Notes under the pieces: generated by a model | Databases searched by the model: none | Told to the model about the DNA's origin: nothing | What the model saw: only the letters and a program-made list of their open reading frames with translations | Assembly: GCF_010120595.1 (NCBI RefSeq) | Contig: NZ_CP038020.1 | Location: forward strand, 682,001 to 746,000 | Direction of reading: 5' to 3' | Length of the DNA: 64,000 nucleotides | DNA from: Streptococcus thermophilus | Lineage (GTDB): Bacteria > Bacillota > Bacilli > Lactobacillales > Streptococcaceae | Program-made: the position numbers and the translations under genes | In this document: positions 36,549-46,936 of the stretch, one piece after another | Numbering within the stretch: position 1 is the first letter of the stretch | Layout of the letters: the number at the start of each line of letters is the position of its first letter

Positions 36549-36572
36549 GTCAGCCTGTTGGGCTGACTTTTT
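36549..36572 (+). terminator. Terminator after sstT
   Basis: GTCAGCC and GGCTGAC pair around TGTTG, followed by five T. Confidence 0.85.
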
Positions 36573-36686
36573 GATTTTAGAGGGAAACATAGCCAAAGAC
36601 TATAGCTAGCTCAAGGATCTATCATCTTTAAAAAGCCCATAAAATATAGTATAATAAACCATTCAAAGAGAAAGGGTGAAACATTT

Positions 36687-37535
36687 ATGACTAATAATTT
36701 ATTAGTGCTTCAATCAGACTTTGGTTTGGTTGACGGTGCTGTTTCGGCCATGATTGGTGTGGCCCTTCAAGAAGAACCTAGTTTGGGAGTACATCACCTT
36801 ACACATGACATTACTCCCTACAACACTTTCGAAGCTTCTTATCGTCTGTTTCAGACTGTCGAGTACTGGCCAAAGGGAACAACCTTTGTTTCGGTAGTTG
36901 ATCCGGGTGTAGGCTCATCACGTAAAAGTGTGGTTGCCTTAACAAAGACGGGGCAATATATCGTCACACCAGATAACGGAACACTTTCTTATATCAAGAA
37001 GGATGTCGGTATCGTTGCTGTCCGTGAAATTTCAGAAGTTGAGAATCGTCGTAGTAATACGGAGCTGTCTTATACCTTCCATGGTCGTGATGTTTATGCC
37101 TATACAGGTGCAAAATTAGCTTCTGGTCACATCAGTTTTGAAGAAGTAGGTCCTGAGTTACCTGTGGACAAAATTCTAGAGTTTCCAGTGGTTGAAACCA
37201 TCATAGAGGAAAATCTAGTTCGTGGTGCGATTGACATTTTGGACGTCCGTTTCGGCTCTCTTTGGACCTCTATCACACGTGATGACTTTTATGCGTTAGA
37301 ACCAAACTTTGGTGATCGATTCGAGGTGACCATCTTTAACAATGATATGTTGGTCTACCAAAACCAAGTTACCTATGGGAAATCGTTTGCGGATGTTCGT
37401 ATAGGTCAGCCAATTATTTATATCAATTCCCTCTATCGTGTCGGTCTAGCCATAAACCAGGGGTCTTTTGCCAAGGCCTATAATGTTGGTGTAGGGTCTA
37501 ACTGGCACATTGAAATTAAACGTTTAGGAGATTAA
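36687..37535 (+). CDS. S-adenosylmethionine hydrolase (DUF62/SAM hydroxide adenosyltransferase family)
   Basis: Family members use water to split S-adenosylmethionine into adenosine and methionine; relatives are SAM fluorinases and chlorinases. The 282-residue protein shows LLVLQSDFGLVDGAVSAMIG, THDITPYNTFEASYRL, FVSVVDPGVGSSRKSVV, TPDNGTLSYI and a conserved TFHGRDVYAYTGAKLASG in the N-terminal domain, and a C-terminal beta domain. A -10-like TATAAT lies at about 36650. An ECF transporter S component starts ten bases later, so an uptake or salvage link to nucleosides or sulfur compounds is likely but unproven. Confidence 0.88.
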   Translation: MTNNLLVLQSDFGLVDGAVSAMIGVALQEEPSLGVHHLTHDITPYNTFEASYRLFQTVEYWPKGTTFVSVVDPGVGSSRKSVVALTKTGQYIVTPDNGTLSYIKKDVGIVAVREISEVENRRSNTELSYTFHGRDVYAYTGAKLASGHISFEEVGPELPVDKILEFPVVETIIEENLVRGAIDILDVRFGSLWTSITRDDFYALEPNFGDRFEVTIFNNDMLVYQNQVTYGKSFADVRIGQPIIYINSLYRVGLAINQGSFAKAYNVGVGSNWHIEIKRLGD

Positions 37536-37544
37536 AGTGAGATT

Positions 37545-38090
37545 ATGAAAAATAATTCAATTCGTACAGTAGTTGCGACAGGTATCGGTGCAGCACTCTT
37601 TATTATCATTGGTATGTTTGTTAATATTCCTATTTTTGGGAATACCAGCATCCAACTTCAGTATGCTGTTCAAGCTCTATTCTCAGTGATTTTTGGGCCT
37701 ATTACAGGTTTCTTTATGGGCTTCATTGGACATGCGCTTAAAGATGGTATTCAATACGGAAATATCTCATGGGCTTGGGTTCTTGCAAGTGGTATTACAG
37801 GTCTTGTTATTGGCCTATTTGGTAAAAAATATGATGTAACAATGGGTAAATTCTCTGTAATGAGTATGATTTGGTTCAACCTAGCACAAGCATTAGGACT
37901 GCTTATTGCTTATGGTGTAGTTACGCCAATCGGTGATAAAATCCAATTTGCTCAAGCCTGGTCATATCTTTATGCACAAAGTTTTGTAGCTGGCGTAGCT
38001 AACTTTATTACAATTGCAATTGGGGGAACACTCCTTCTTGCCATCTATGCTAGTTCACGTACACAATCTGGTAGTCTTACCAAAGACTAG
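37545..38090 (+). CDS. ECF transporter S component (UPF0397 family)
   Basis: Membrane substrate-binding subunit of a dedicated ECF importer. The 181 residues form about five to six membrane segments. Family-typical stretches are TVVATGIGAALFIIIGMFVN, NTSIQLQYAVQALFSVIFGP and FFMGFIGHALKDGIQYGNIS-WAW. It is followed by its own fused ATPase and T component, so it is a group I ECF system. The substrate is not known; proximity to the SAM hydrolase suggests a nucleoside-, methionine- or vitamin-like compound. Confidence 0.88.
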   Translation: MKNNSIRTVVATGIGAALFIIIGMFVNIPIFGNTSIQLQYAVQALFSVIFGPITGFFMGFIGHALKDGIQYGNISWAWVLASGITGLVIGLFGKKYDVTMGKFSVMSMIWFNLAQALGLLIAYGVVTPIGDKIQFAQAWSYLYAQSFVAGVANFITIAIGGTLLLAIYASSRTQSGSLTKD

Positions 38091-38155
38091 CATGAATCAT
38101 AGGAGAGTGGGACTGTCAGTTTGCTTTGATATCTCCTCTCTTTATTAGTGGAAAC

Positions 38156-39832
38156 ATGGATAAGTACATTAGTTTTAATCAGTTTACATTTCAATATGAT
38201 GCGCAAGCAGAAGCGACGCTTAAAGATATCAGCTTTGATATTGCCAAAGGCGAGAAAGTGCTCATTTTAGGCCCTTCTGGTAGCGGAAAGTCGACCCTTG
38301 CTCAGTGTCTCAATGGTATCATACCTAATATCCATAAAGGTCAGGCAAAAGGCCAGGTAAGGATAGATGGTCAGGATATTTTCAAGCAATCTATCTATGA
38401 TAAGTCACAGTCGGTATCTACGGTATTGCAGGATCCAGATGGTCAGTTTATTGGCCTAACAGTAGCCGAGGATTTGGCTTTTGCTTTGGAGAATGATTGT
38501 GCTGATCAAAGTGAGATGAAGGATAAGGTAGCACTCTGGGCTGAACGTCTAGACTTGACTTCTCTTTTTAATCACCGCCCTCAAGACTTATCAGGTGGCC
38601 AAAAACAACGAGTTAGTTTGGCTGGAGTCTTGATTGATGAGAGCCCTATTCTTTTATTTGATGAGCCTCTAGCAAATTTAGATCCTAAATCAGGACAGGA
38701 AACCATTGACCTCATTGATAAAATCCACAAGGAGGTGGGAGCTACAACAATTCTTATTGAGCACCGTCTAGAAGATGTTCTTTATCGTCCCGTTGACCGT
38801 ATTTTGCTAGTCAATGATGGGCAACTTCTCTTTAACGGTAGCCCAGATGAGCTTTTATCAAGTACTCTCTTACTGGAAAATGGGATTCGCGAACCTCTAT
38901 ATGTGACGGTTTTACGTCAGTTGGGATTTGATACAACTAGAGCACAAAATCTTAGCCAACTAGATGCTTTGGATTTGTCTGGATTAGGTATCCCAGATAG
39001 CGTTTTGAAAGCTAAAAGAGACAGTTCAAGTGATTCTATTTTGAAGGTTGAGGGGCTTAGCGTTTCCTATGGGGATAATCCAGCGATTATAGAGGATATG
39101 TCTTTTAGCTTGAAAAAAGGTGAGCGACTAGCGATTGTCGGTAAAAATGGAGCTGGAAAGTCGACGCTTGCTAAAGCTCTATGCGGTTTTGTCCCTAGTC
39201 AAGGGAAATTAACTTACAAGGGTCAGGATATCAGTCAGGATAGCATCGCCGAGCGTTCAGAGCGTATAGGCTTTGTTTTGCAAAACCCAAATCAGATGAT
39301 TAGCCAAACTATGATTTTTGATGAGGTGGCTCTTGGTTTGCGCTTGCGAGGAATTGAAGAGACTGAGGTTGAAGAGCGTGTTCATGAGGTCCTGAAGACT
39401 TGTGGCCTATATAGTTTTCGTAAATGGCCCATTTCTGCGCTTTCCTTTGGTCAGAAAAAGCGCGTGACCATTGCATCTATCTTGGTTTTGAAACCTGAAA
39501 TCATTATCTTGGATGAGCCAACGGCTGGTCAAGATTACAAGACTTACACAGATATCATGAATTTCTTGGACAGTCTTCAGAAGCAAGGTCATACCATTGT
39601 GATGATTACTCATGATATGCAGCTCATGTTGGAATATAGCGATCGTTGTCTCGTTGTGGTTGAGGGGAAAATCATTGCAGACGACAATCCTGTTACAATT
39701 CTTAATCAGAAGGATTTACTTGAGTCAGCTAATCTCAAGCAGACATCTCTGTATACTTTGGGTCAGAAATTGTCAAGTAATCCAGTAGAAGTAACCCAGT
39801 ATTATATCGAAAAAGGAGGCCCTAATGTCTAA
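38156..39832 (+). CDS. ECF transporter ATPase with two fused ABC domains
   Basis: Energises the adjacent S and T components. Two ABC domains lie in one chain of 558 residues: the first with [23 protein letters not shown] and [14 protein letters not shown]; the second with GKNGAGKST, a variant signature [13 protein letters not shown] and [17 protein letters not shown] chose the ATG at 38156, where the sequence begins [14 protein letters not shown], the start of the ABC fold; a TTG at 38126 in the same frame is an alternative. It overlaps the T component gene by eight bases. Confidence 0.92.
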   Translation: MDKYISFNQFTFQYDAQAEATLKDISFDIAKGEKVLILGPSGSGKSTLAQCLNGIIPNIHKGQAKGQVRIDGQDIFKQSIYDKSQSVSTVLQDPDGQFIGLTVAEDLAFALENDCADQSEMKDKVALWAERLDLTSLFNHRPQDLSGGQKQRVSLAGVLIDESPILLFDEPLANLDPKSGQETIDLIDKIHKEVGATTILIEHRLEDVLYRPVDRILLVNDGQLLFNGSPDELLSSTLLLENGIREPLYVTVLRQLGFDTTRAQNLSQLDALDLSGLGIPDSVLKAKRDSSSDSILKVEGLSVSYGDNPAIIEDMSFSLKKGERLAIVGKNGAGKSTLAKALCGFVPSQGKLTYKGQDISQDSIAERSERIGFVLQNPNQMISQTMIFDEVALGLRLRGIEETEVEERVHEVLKTCGLYSFRKWPISALSFGQKKRVTIASILVLKPEIIILDEPTAGQDYKTYTDIMNFLDSLQKQGHTIVMITHDMQLMLEYSDRCLVVVEGKIIADDNPVTILNQKDLLESANLKQTSLYTLGQKLSSNPVEVTQYYIEKGGPNV

Positions 39833-40655
39833 TCGTTTAATTGGTTATCAGTCAGGTCAAGGTTTCCTCTATGATTTGTCTGGGGCAAGTAAGATGCTTT
39901 TCTTTATCTTGGTTTCAGTTGCTTGTATGGCAACCTATGACCCACGTTTTATTCTAGCAGTAGGCTTACTTTCTATTTATCTCTTTAACTTGGCCAAGAT
40001 TCGTTGGCGAGATATTTCTTTCGTTGTTAAGATTATTGGATCAATTGCTCTCTTTAATTTACTTATGGTCTACCTTTTCGCACCTGGCTATGGTGAAGAA
40101 ATTTACAGGGCTAAGACAGTTATTATTGAAGGTTGGGGGCGTTTCTATCTAACCAGTCAGGAGCTTTTTTACCTTGCAAATCTATTGCTCAAGTATTTTT
40201 CAACGGTCCCTCTTGCCATTCTATTTCTCATGACTACTCATCCGAGTCAGTTTGCGGCTAGCCTGAATCAAATTGGGGTTCCTTATAAATTTGCCTATTC
40301 CGTGAGTTTAACCTTGCGTTATATTCCAGATGTTCAAGAAGAATTCTTTACGATTCGTAAGGCTCAGGAGGCTCGTGGTTTGGATTTGTCGCAAAAGGCG
40401 GGATTGGTCAAACGTATTCGTGGGAATCTCCAAATTGTTCTTCCTCTAATTTTTTCATCCCTCGAACGAATTGATACCATATCGACAGCCATGGAGTTAC
40501 GACGATTTGGTCGATACAAAAAACGTACATGGTATGTACACAAATCCTTGACTAAACAAGATTATCTTGTAATCGTATCAGCTACTCTTTTATTGGGAAT
40601 TAGTCTGGAGTTGATTTATCTTAACCATGGGCGTTTTTACAATCCATGGATTTGA
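39825..40655 (+). CDS. ECF transporter T component
   Basis: Transmembrane coupling protein of the same importer. The 276 residues have about five to six membrane segments and the two EcfT coupling helices, [12 protein letters not shown] and [10 protein letters not shown] (the A-R-G and A-x-E-x-R patterns). It begins behind AAAGGAGG inside the end of the ATPase gene and is followed by a terminator, closing the SAM hydrolase-ECF operon. Confidence 0.92.
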   Translation: MSNRLIGYQSGQGFLYDLSGASKMLFFILVSVACMATYDPRFILAVGLLSIYLFNLAKIRWRDISFVVKIIGSIALFNLLMVYLFAPGYGEEIYRAKTVIIEGWGRFYLTSQELFYLANLLLKYFSTVPLAILFLMTTHPSQFAASLNQIGVPYKFAYSVSLTLRYIPDVQEEFFTIRKAQEARGLDLSQKAGLVKRIRGNLQIVLPLIFSSLERIDTISTAMELRRFGRYKKRTWYVHKSLTKQDYLVIVSATLLLGISLELIYLNHGRFYNPWI

Positions 40656-40689
40656 AGTTTTCTTTCAGTGAGTTTTAAATAAACGAAAG

Positions 40690-40726
40690 AGTTCTGAGAT
40701 GTCTATAGTATCTTCAGAGCTTTTTT
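40690..40726 (+). terminator. Terminator after the ECF operon
   Basis: AGTTCTGAGAT and ATCTTCAGAGCT pair with a small bulge and are followed by six T. Confidence 0.75.
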
Positions 40727-40781
40727 AGTTTTTTATTCCCAATTTTTGAACGGTATTTGTATGAAATTTTCGATAAAGTAC

Positions 40782-40811
40782 TTTATTGTGAAAACGTTTC
40801 TGTGATATAAT
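40782..40811 (+). promoter_or_regulatory. Transketolase promoter with a catabolite-response element
   Basis: An extended -10 element TGTGATATAAT ends at 40811, and TGAAAACGTTTCT at 40789-40801 matches the CcpA cre consensus. The cre site fills the -35/-10 spacer, a position expected to give carbon catabolite repression. The -35 itself is weak (TTTATT at 40782-40787). Confidence 0.7.
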
Positions 40812-40864
40812 GAAGGGAGTATTGATGTAACTAAAAGAGTCTTGATATTATTAAGGAGGAAATT

Positions 40865-42841
40865 ATGTCTAACCTTTCAGTAAATGCTATCCGTTTTCTA
40901 GGGGTAGATGCGATTAACCAATCTAACTCTGGCCACCCTGGTGTGGTAATGGGTGCAGCACCAATGGGTTACACTTTGTTTACTAGACAAATGCATGTCA
41001 ATCCTGAAGTTCCAAATTGGATTAATCGTGACCGTTTTGTTTTGTCAGCAGGTCATGGTTCAATGCTTCTTTATGCGCTCCTCCATTTGTCAGGATTTAA
41101 AGATTTGAGCATTGAAGAGCTTAAACAATTCCGTCAATGGGGTTCTAAGACACCTGGTCACCCAGAATTTGGCCATACAGTTGGTGTAGATGCTACGTCA
41201 GGTCCACTTGGGCAAGGTATTGCTATGGCTGTCGGTATGGCACAAGCTGAACGTTTCTTGGCTTCTCGATACAACAAGGAAGGCTTCCCAATCTTTGACC
41301 ATTATACTTATGTTATTGCGGGGGATGGTTGCTTTATGGAAGGCGTTTCGGCCGAAGCATCATCTTACGCTGGTCTTCAAAAATTGGATAAATTGATTGT
41401 CTTGTACGATTCAAATGATATCAATCTTGACGGTGAAACTAAAGATTCATTTACTGAAGATGTACGTGCACGTTATGAAGCTTATGGTTGGAACACTGAA
41501 TTTGTTCAAGATGGAACAGATATTGAAGCTATCAACGCTGCTATTGAAAGTGCAAAAGCAAGTGGTAAACCATCTTTGATCGAGGTTAAGACTGTCATTG
41601 GTCATGGTGCTCCTAATAAACAAGGAACTAACGGTGTTCACGGTGCTCCTCTTGGACCAGATGAAACAGCAGCTGCAAGAGAAAACTTGGGTTGGAACCA
41701 TGCTCCATTTGAAATTCCAAAAGAAGTTTATGCTGATTTCAAGGAAAATACAGTTGATCGTGGTCGTCAGGCCTATGACACTTGGGTTGCTTTGGTAGAT
41801 GAGTACAAACAATCTTACCCAGAACTTGGTTCTGAACTTGCACGCATTCTTGAAGGTAAGGATGCAGTTGAATTCCAATCTTCAGACTTCCCAGCTGTTG
41901 AAAATGGTTATTCACAAGCAACTCGTAATTCAAGTCAAGATGCTTTGAATGCTATTGCTGATAAAGTGCCAACATTCCTAGGTGGTTCTGCGGATTTGGC
42001 TCACTCAAATATGACTTACATTAAATCTGAAGGTCTACAAGATGATGAACATCGTCTTAACCGTAACATTCAATTTGGTGTACGTGAGTTTGCGATGGGA
42101 GCAATCTTGAATGGTATGTCTCTCCATGGTGGACTTCGTGTTTACGGTGGTACCTTCTTCGTATTCTCAGACTATGTAAAAGCAGCAGTTCGTTTGTCTG
42201 CACTTCAAGGACTTCCAGTTACTTATGTCTTTACTCACGACTCTATTGCAGTTGGTGAAGATGGCCCAACCCATGAACCAATCGAACATCTAGCTGGACT
42301 TCGTGCTATTCCAAACCTTAATGTTTATCGTCCAGCAGACGCGCGTGAGACACAAGCTGCATGGTATCAAGCTGTAACTTCTAAATCAACACCTACGGCG
42401 CTTGTTTTGACACGTCAAAACTTGACTGTTGAAGAAGGAACAGATTTTGATAAAGTTTCAAGAGGTGCTTACGTTGTTCATGAAACAGCAGCAGATTTTG
42501 ATACTATTCTCCTTGCTTCTGGTTCAGAAGTAAATCTTGCAGTAGCATCAGCAAAAGCTTTGGAATCAGAAGGCTACAAAGTTCGTGTTGTGAGTGTTCC
42601 ATCAACAGATGTCTTTGATGCACAGGATCAAGCCTATAAAGAGGAAGTTCTTCCAAATGCAGTTCGTCGTCGTGTAGCAATCGAAATGGCAGCAAGTCTA
42701 CCATGGTATAAATATGTTGGTTTAGACGGTGCTGTGATTGGAATTGATACATTTGGTGCCTCAGCTCCAGCTGCTAAAATTATTGAAGAATATGGCTTTA
42801 CAGTAGAAAATATCGTTGAAAAAGTAAAAGGTATGAACTAA
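40865..42841 (+). CDS. tkt: Transketolase
   Basis: Thiamine diphosphate enzyme of the pentose phosphate pathway that moves two-carbon ketol units between sugar phosphates. The 658-residue protein is full length: N-terminal motif [19 protein letters not shown], the TPP-binding [18 protein letters not shown] with [14 protein letters not shown], the pyrimidine domain with [36 protein letters not shown] and a C-terminal domain ending [25 protein letters not shown] lies upstream. It is monocistronic, with terminators on both sides. Confidence 0.97.
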   Translation: MSNLSVNAIRFLGVDAINQSNSGHPGVVMGAAPMGYTLFTRQMHVNPEVPNWINRDRFVLSAGHGSMLLYALLHLSGFKDLSIEELKQFRQWGSKTPGHPEFGHTVGVDATSGPLGQGIAMAVGMAQAERFLASRYNKEGFPIFDHYTYVIAGDGCFMEGVSAEASSYAGLQKLDKLIVLYDSNDINLDGETKDSFTEDVRARYEAYGWNTEFVQDGTDIEAINAAIESAKASGKPSLIEVKTVIGHGAPNKQGTNGVHGAPLGPDETAAARENLGWNHAPFEIPKEVYADFKENTVDRGRQAYDTWVALVDEYKQSYPELGSELARILEGKDAVEFQSSDFPAVENGYSQATRNSSQDALNAIADKVPTFLGGSADLAHSNMTYIKSEGLQDDEHRLNRNIQFGVREFAMGAILNGMSLHGGLRVYGGTFFVFSDYVKAAVRLSALQGLPVTYVFTHDSIAVGEDGPTHEPIEHLAGLRAIPNLNVYRPADARETQAAWYQAVTSKSTPTALVLTRQNLTVEEGTDFDKVSRGAYVVHETAADFDTILLASGSEVNLAVASAKALESEGYKVRVVSVPSTDVFDAQDQAYKEEVLPNAVRRRVAIEMAASLPWYKYVGLDGAVIGIDTFGASAPAAKIIEEYGFTVENIVEKVKGMN

Positions 42842-42865
42842 GATAGTTTGAATTCTTAGAAACAT

Positions 42866-42901
42866 TAAAAAACATTGGTTATAAGGACCAATGTTTTTTT
42901 A
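42866..42901 (+). terminator. Terminator after tkt
   Basis: AACATTGGT and ACCAATGTT pair around seven bases, flanked by A on the left and seven T on the right. Confidence 0.88.
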
Positions 42902-43154
42902 CGTGTCTAATGGAGAAAGGGCACCTAGGGCTGTTAAGGATGTACTTGAGACACTGGGTGGCCTAATCTATCATGGTGAAGACTGTCATTTCTCTAACTG
43001 CTTTGCAAAACATGGTAAGGACTTTGATATTGAAGTAGCTAACAATAACTATCTAGGTATTCAAGAAATGTTAGTCTATCTAAGTCAATTTATTTCAAAT
43101 ATCCTAAATAATCGAATTTTTCTAGTGTTCGATTGTCGGAGACTACTAGAATAG
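42891..43154 (+). other. Open frame of unknown status between tkt and ktrA
   Basis: An 87-codon frame whose only ATG lies inside the tkt terminator and which runs 65 bases antisense into the 3' end of the ktrA-like gene. The central part (APRAVKDVLETLGGLIYHGE, then KHGKDFDIEVANNNYLGIQE) looks protein-like and could be the tail of a lost gene. I do not recognise it, no ribosome site is present, and it is probably a remnant or a chance frame. Confidence 0.2.
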
Positions 43155-43761
43155 TTCCTTCGTTAGGGAGTCTATTCATTGGGTCAAAGTGAGTGTTTAA
43201 CTTACCATTTTCCTCATTTCTAAAACCAATAACATTGACGTTATAAGTTTGTCTTAGATTTAAAGTATGCAACGACTTTCCAGCCCATTCATTAGGAATT
43301 TTTAACTCAATTAAAGCCACGTCATCCTCTAAATGAAAAATTCTTGAAATGTTACAGCGAAGTATATTTGAAGCCAAGTCTTTTGCTGTGCTACGCTCAG
43401 GAGTGATGACCAAATTGGCCCCCATTCCGTAAAGGACTTCCTCATAATTGTTATTTGTAGCTTTGGCGATAATATTTGTAATGCCGAGTTTTTTACAATG
43501 TAGGAGCGCCAGTGCAGAAGATTCTAAGTGTTCTCCAGTTGCAATAACGACTGTATCGCAAGTATCGATACCAGCGGAACGTAGAAAGTCAATGTCAGTA
43601 ATGTCACCAACAGCGGCCTTAGTCACTTGATCAGCAAGGAAATCAATTGTTGTAGAGTTGTTGTCCAAGGCAATGACATCTTGTCCAAAAGAGGAGAGTT
43701 CGGTTGCAAGTGTTTGTCCAAAGATTCCCAAACCGAGGACACCAATAATTTGTGTTTTCAT
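43090..43761 (-). CDS. ktrA: KtrA-type potassium channel gating protein (single RCK)
   Basis: Cytoplasmic RCK subunit that gates the neighbouring KtrB-like channel. The 223-residue protein has one Rossmann domain starting IGVLGLGIFGQTLATELSSF, with DTVVIATGEHLESSALALL, and a C-terminal TrkA-C domain (about 140-223), whose family is known to bind cyclic-di-AMP in streptococci and staphylococci. It is 39 bases downstream of the membrane subunit gene on the same strand. Confidence 0.92.
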   Translation of the reverse strand: MKTQIIGVLGLGIFGQTLATELSSFGQDVIALDNNSTTIDFLADQVTKAAVGDITDIDFLRSAGIDTCDTVVIATGEHLESSALALLHCKKLGITNIIAKATNNNYEEVLYGMGANLVITPERSTAKDLASNILRCNISRIFHLEDDVALIELKIPNEWAGKSLHTLNLRQTYNVNVIGFRNEENGKLNTHFDPMNRLPNEGTILVVSDNRTLEKFDYLGYLK

Positions 43762-43800
43762 ATAAAATCCTTTCAGAGTATTGTCAATTAATAAAATAGT

Positions 43801-45186
43801 TTAGCCGACTGAAATATGAGTAGGGGCATAAGAGACATGTTTTTCTTTTTTTGTCATCAAGCTCAAGAGAACAGTAATAGGTCCGACACGGCCAATGAAC
43901 ATCAGAGCCATGATAACAAGACGTCCCATGGTGTTAAGACTAGAAGTCAGATCCATAGACACCCCAACGGTAGCAATAGCTGACACACTCTCGAAAAGTA
44001 GAGCTAGTGGTGACAGAGTAGGGTTAGTCTGAAGCAAAATAACATAGCCGACTAAGAGCATGATTAGGTAAAATAGGATAACAGTGAATGCTTGCATAAC
44101 AGTTTTATTAGAGATAATACGATTTCGGAAAACAACTCTGGAGTTACCAGAAAGCACCGACTTGAAAAGAAGAAACATGATGGAGGCGGTGGTTACCTTG
44201 ATACCACCGGCAGTTCCTCCAGGACCACCCCCAATAAACATCTGAATCATAAAAAGAAGGTTTGAAGTAAAATTAGCATTGGTGTAGGAAATAGTCGCAA
44301 AACCGGCGGTACGCATGGTTACAGTCTGAAAGAAACTTACCAAAAGTTGCTGCCAGACATTGAGAGTACCGATAGTTTTAGAGTTATCCATTTCCAGAAA
44401 CCAAGCAAGTAGGGTTCCGCCTAAGAGGAGACAGCTTGTACTTATAAGCACAAGACGACTTTGATTACTGAAAGGTCTACTTGCTAATTTCCAGTTTCTA
44501 GGGCGATCTTTAATATAGCGTCTAATCATTTGAATTAAATCAATCCAAACTGCAAAACCTAAGCCTCCAGACATAATAAGAAAAGCCACAGAGAGGTTGA
44601 TAGTTGGATTGGTCGCATAATCTTGTAAACTGTTAGTTCCTAGGTTATCAAAGCCAGCGTTACAAAAAGCAGAGACAGATAGAAAGAGACTGTTAAAAAT
44701 GCCATGACCAAGTCCAAAGCGAGGAATAAAATCAGTCATAATTACTAGTGCCGCTAAAGCTTCAATAGAAAAAGTTATTTTATATACATTGAAAAGATAA
44801 GCTTTCAAATCTTTTTGGTTATCCCTATTAAGTGCGGATTGAAGGAGATCTTGATCACTTAATCCTAATTTATTTTTAAGAGTATAGGTACTAAAGGCTA
44901 TAAGAGAGACTAGTCCAAGTCCTCCCGTCTGTATAAGGAGAATAGAGATAATCTGACCAAAGCCATTGTAAGCCTTGCTGACAGGAACAACGGAAAGCCC
45001 AGTTACACAGACCATTGACACAGCATTGAAGAGATGATCTAGGTAGCTTGTTTCTGGACTATTAGCATAATGGCTTATGGGAAGACTAAGTAAAATACTC
45101 CCCACTATAATGACAAAGGCAAAGCTGAGTACAAGCTTTTGCGTGACTGAAAGACGATTTATCAATGAGAACCTCCGAGTTATCAT
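43801..45186 (-). CDS. ktrB: KtrB-type potassium transporter membrane subunit
   Basis: Sodium-dependent K+ uptake channel of the Trk/Ktr superfamily. The 461 residues hold four pore repeats with VSMVCVTGLSVVPVS, VSAFCNAGFDNLG, QTVTMRTAGFATI and VSAIATVGVSMDLT; the glycine of each filter loop is present. The third pore helix is followed by MFIGGGPGGTAGGIKVTT, the Ktr gate-loop region. It is shorter than the TrkH-like protein at 2.1-3.5 kb and pairs with the 223-residue RCK protein. rsmG lies upstream, 48 bases away on the same strand. Confidence 0.93.
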   Translation of the reverse strand: MITRRFSLINRLSVTQKLVLSFAFVIIVGSILLSLPISHYANSPETSYLDHLFNAVSMVCVTGLSVVPVSKAYNGFGQIISILLIQTGGLGLVSLIAFSTYTLKNKLGLSDQDLLQSALNRDNQKDLKAYLFNVYKITFSIEALAALVIMTDFIPRFGLGHGIFNSLFLSVSAFCNAGFDNLGTNSLQDYATNPTINLSVAFLIMSGGLGFAVWIDLIQMIRRYIKDRPRNWKLASRPFSNQSRLVLISTSCLLLGGTLLAWFLEMDNSKTIGTLNVWQQLLVSFFQTVTMRTAGFATISYTNANFTSNLLFMIQMFIGGGPGGTAGGIKVTTASIMFLLFKSVLSGNSRVVFRNRIISNKTVMQAFTVILFYLIMLLVGYVILLQTNPTLSPLALLFESVSAIATVGVSMDLTSSLNTMGRLVIMALMFIGRVGPITVLLSLMTKKEKHVSYAPTHISVG

Positions 45187-45234
45187 AAGGAGAAATAAGA
45201 ATCCTAGGAGTAAGAAAACATTCTTGGATAAACG

Positions 45235-45948
45235 TTATAGTGGTTTCTTATTAGGAATCCCAGCACGACGTGGGTACTTGTTTGGGGTTTCTTTTTTCTT
45301 ATCGATAATGGTAATATTACGACCATCACCATTTGGCAGCTTGTAGTTTTCGTTGAGAATAGGTTTAGCAAAAAGAACGTTCAAAGCATTTCTAGCATCG
45401 ACTAGCTCTTGGTCAGCTGCGGCAGCCTTAAGTGCAATAAGTTGACCTCCGACCTTTAAGAAAGGAATAGTTAATTCTGAGAGAACTTGCATACGTGCAA
45501 CGGCACGGGCAGTAACAATATCAAATTGAGCACGGAAGGCCTTATCTTGTCCAAAATCTTCAGCACGTCCGTGATAGAAGTGAACACCGCTAAGTCCAAG
45601 TTCATCAGACAAGAAGTTAAGGAAAGTGATGCGTTTATTAAGAGAATCAATGATTGTCACATCAAGATTAGGACAAAGAATTTTAATAGGGAGACTTGGA
45701 AATCCAGCTCCAGCACCGATATCCAGAAGTCGAATACTTTGATTTTTAATATGCCCTTGAAGAACAGGAGCCAAAGAATCATAGAAATGTTTGAGGAAAA
45801 CCTCATCTTTGTCTGTAATTGCAGTAAGGTTGATTTTCTCATTCCATTCTACCAAAAGCTCAAAGTAGCGTTGGAATTGGTCTTTTTGTTTTTGGCTAAG
45901 ATCGAACCCTAGTTCTTTCAAAGCCATGTAAAAATCTTCAGGTGTCAT
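45235..45948 (-). CDS. rsmG: 16S rRNA (guanine-527 N7)-methyltransferase RsmG (GidB)
   Basis: Methylates G527 of 16S rRNA using S-adenosylmethionine; loss gives low-level streptomycin resistance in characterised bacteria. The 237-residue protein has the SAM-binding motif [18 protein letters not shown], with [18 protein letters not shown], then [19 protein letters not shown]. It begins [18 protein letters not shown] behind AAAGGAT and shares its strand with the Ktr genes downstream. Confidence 0.95.
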   Translation of the reverse strand: MTPEDFYMALKELGFDLSQKQKDQFQRYFELLVEWNEKINLTAITDKDEVFLKHFYDSLAPVLQGHIKNQSIRLLDIGAGAGFPSLPIKILCPNLDVTIIDSLNKRITFLNFLSDELGLSGVHFYHGRAEDFGQDKAFRAQFDIVTARAVARMQVLSELTIPFLKVGGQLIALKAAAADQELVDARNALNVLFAKPILNENYKLPNGDGRNITIIDKKKETPNKYPRRAGIPNKKPL

Positions 45949-46120
45949 TTTACAATCCTTTTATCTAGTTTCAATGCCCCTATTTTACCATAATTAATCC
46001 CTTTCATCTAATGGAAAAGATTGTTTAAGATTAGGTAAGAACCAGTTTTTAATAAGCTACTAAAAACCTCATAAGTTTAAAATTATGTAATATTAAAGCT
46101 GTTATTTTTTTTAAAAAATC

Positions 46121-46129
46121 TGATATAAT
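46121..46129 (+). promoter_or_regulatory. Extended -10 promoter upstream of the DUF177 gene
   Basis: TGATATAAT at 46121-46129 lies about 115 bases before the start codon in an AT-rich gap of roughly 290 bases. No good -35 is seen, as is common with extended -10 promoters. The remaining gap shows no gene. Confidence 0.5.
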
Positions 46130-46244
46130 GTTAATTAAGTCTAAAATCATAATTACTCGCTTTAATGAAAAGTGAATATAGGGGATTATGGTCTTATGGA
46201 TTGAAAATAGATTCCTATGGGAAAATTTAATTTGAGGATTGAAA

Positions 46245-46781
46245 ATGATTTATCTTTCAGAAGTTAGAAAGTCTCCAGAAGGGCTAGCCTTTAATGAAGC
46301 ACCTTCTTTGTTGGAGTCAATTAAAGAACGCTATGACCAAGTTTTAAATCTTGAACAACTTCAAGCAAGTGGTCAAGTAGTCCATGATAATGGCTTATAT
46401 CTCTTAGATTATCAACTTAGCTATGATATTACTTTGCCATCTAGTCGTTCACTTGAGCCTGCGACACTTGGGTTCAATTACCTAGTCTCGGAAACCTTTA
46501 TACAAGAGGCGGATGCTGCTCTTCAAAAGGAATTAGTCGAGGAAAATCTAGTTCTTATCTTGAATGACGATACTATTGACCTTAATGAGAGTATTTTAGA
46601 TAATATTCTTCTTAATATTCCTTTGAGAGTGCTGACACCTGAAGAGGAATCAGGACAAATTTCGCTCTCAGGTAATGACTGGGAAGTCTTGTCAGAAGAG
46701 GATTTTGCAGCTCTTAAACAAGGGGAGAAAGAGGCAAGTAATCCTTTTGCTCAATTGAATGGACTATTTGATGACAATTAA
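46245..46781 (+). CDS. DUF177/YceD-family protein
   Basis: Family members are linked to 23S rRNA maturation or ribosome assembly (known for YceD homologues; the biochemical role is not settled). The 178-residue acidic protein begins IYLSEVRKSPEGLAFNEAPS and has the conserved block GQVVHDNGLYLLDYQLSYDI followed by TLPSSRSLEP. I chose the ATG at 46245 because GAGG lies seven bases upstream; a TTG six bases earlier is possible. In most bacteria rpmF (ribosomal protein L32) follows directly; here covR follows instead, after 155 bases. Confidence 0.85.
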   Translation: MIYLSEVRKSPEGLAFNEAPSLLESIKERYDQVLNLEQLQASGQVVHDNGLYLLDYQLSYDITLPSSRSLEPATLGFNYLVSETFIQEADAALQKELVEENLVLILNDDTIDLNESILDNILLNIPLRVLTPEEESGQISLSGNDWEVLSEEDFAALKQGEKEASNPFAQLNGLFDDN

Positions 46782-46803
46782 TTCAAAAACAAACTAAAAA
46801 TGT

Positions 46804-46832
46804 TTGACAATTTTAAAAATCTGTATTATTCT
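46804..46832 (+). promoter_or_regulatory. covR promoter
   Basis: TTGACA (46804-46809), a 17-base spacer and TATTCT (46827-46832), about 105 bases before the covR start. CovR is known to bind A/T-rich ATTARA sites; the surrounding leader is very A/T-rich but I do not assign specific sites. Confidence 0.65.
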
Positions 46833-46936
46833 GTCATTATAAGCTAATTTTCGGATGTATTCATTGGCTAAACCTAAATACTTTTTGAGGAAATGGAAGC
46901 CAAAAAATTTTTTATAAAAGAGGGTAAATACTTATT

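Noticed and set aside
42891..43154. 87-codon frame proposed as a gene after tkt
   Set aside because: Its only start lies within the tkt terminator stem, it has no ribosome site and it runs antisense into the ktrA-like gene. Kept only as a low-confidence remnant.
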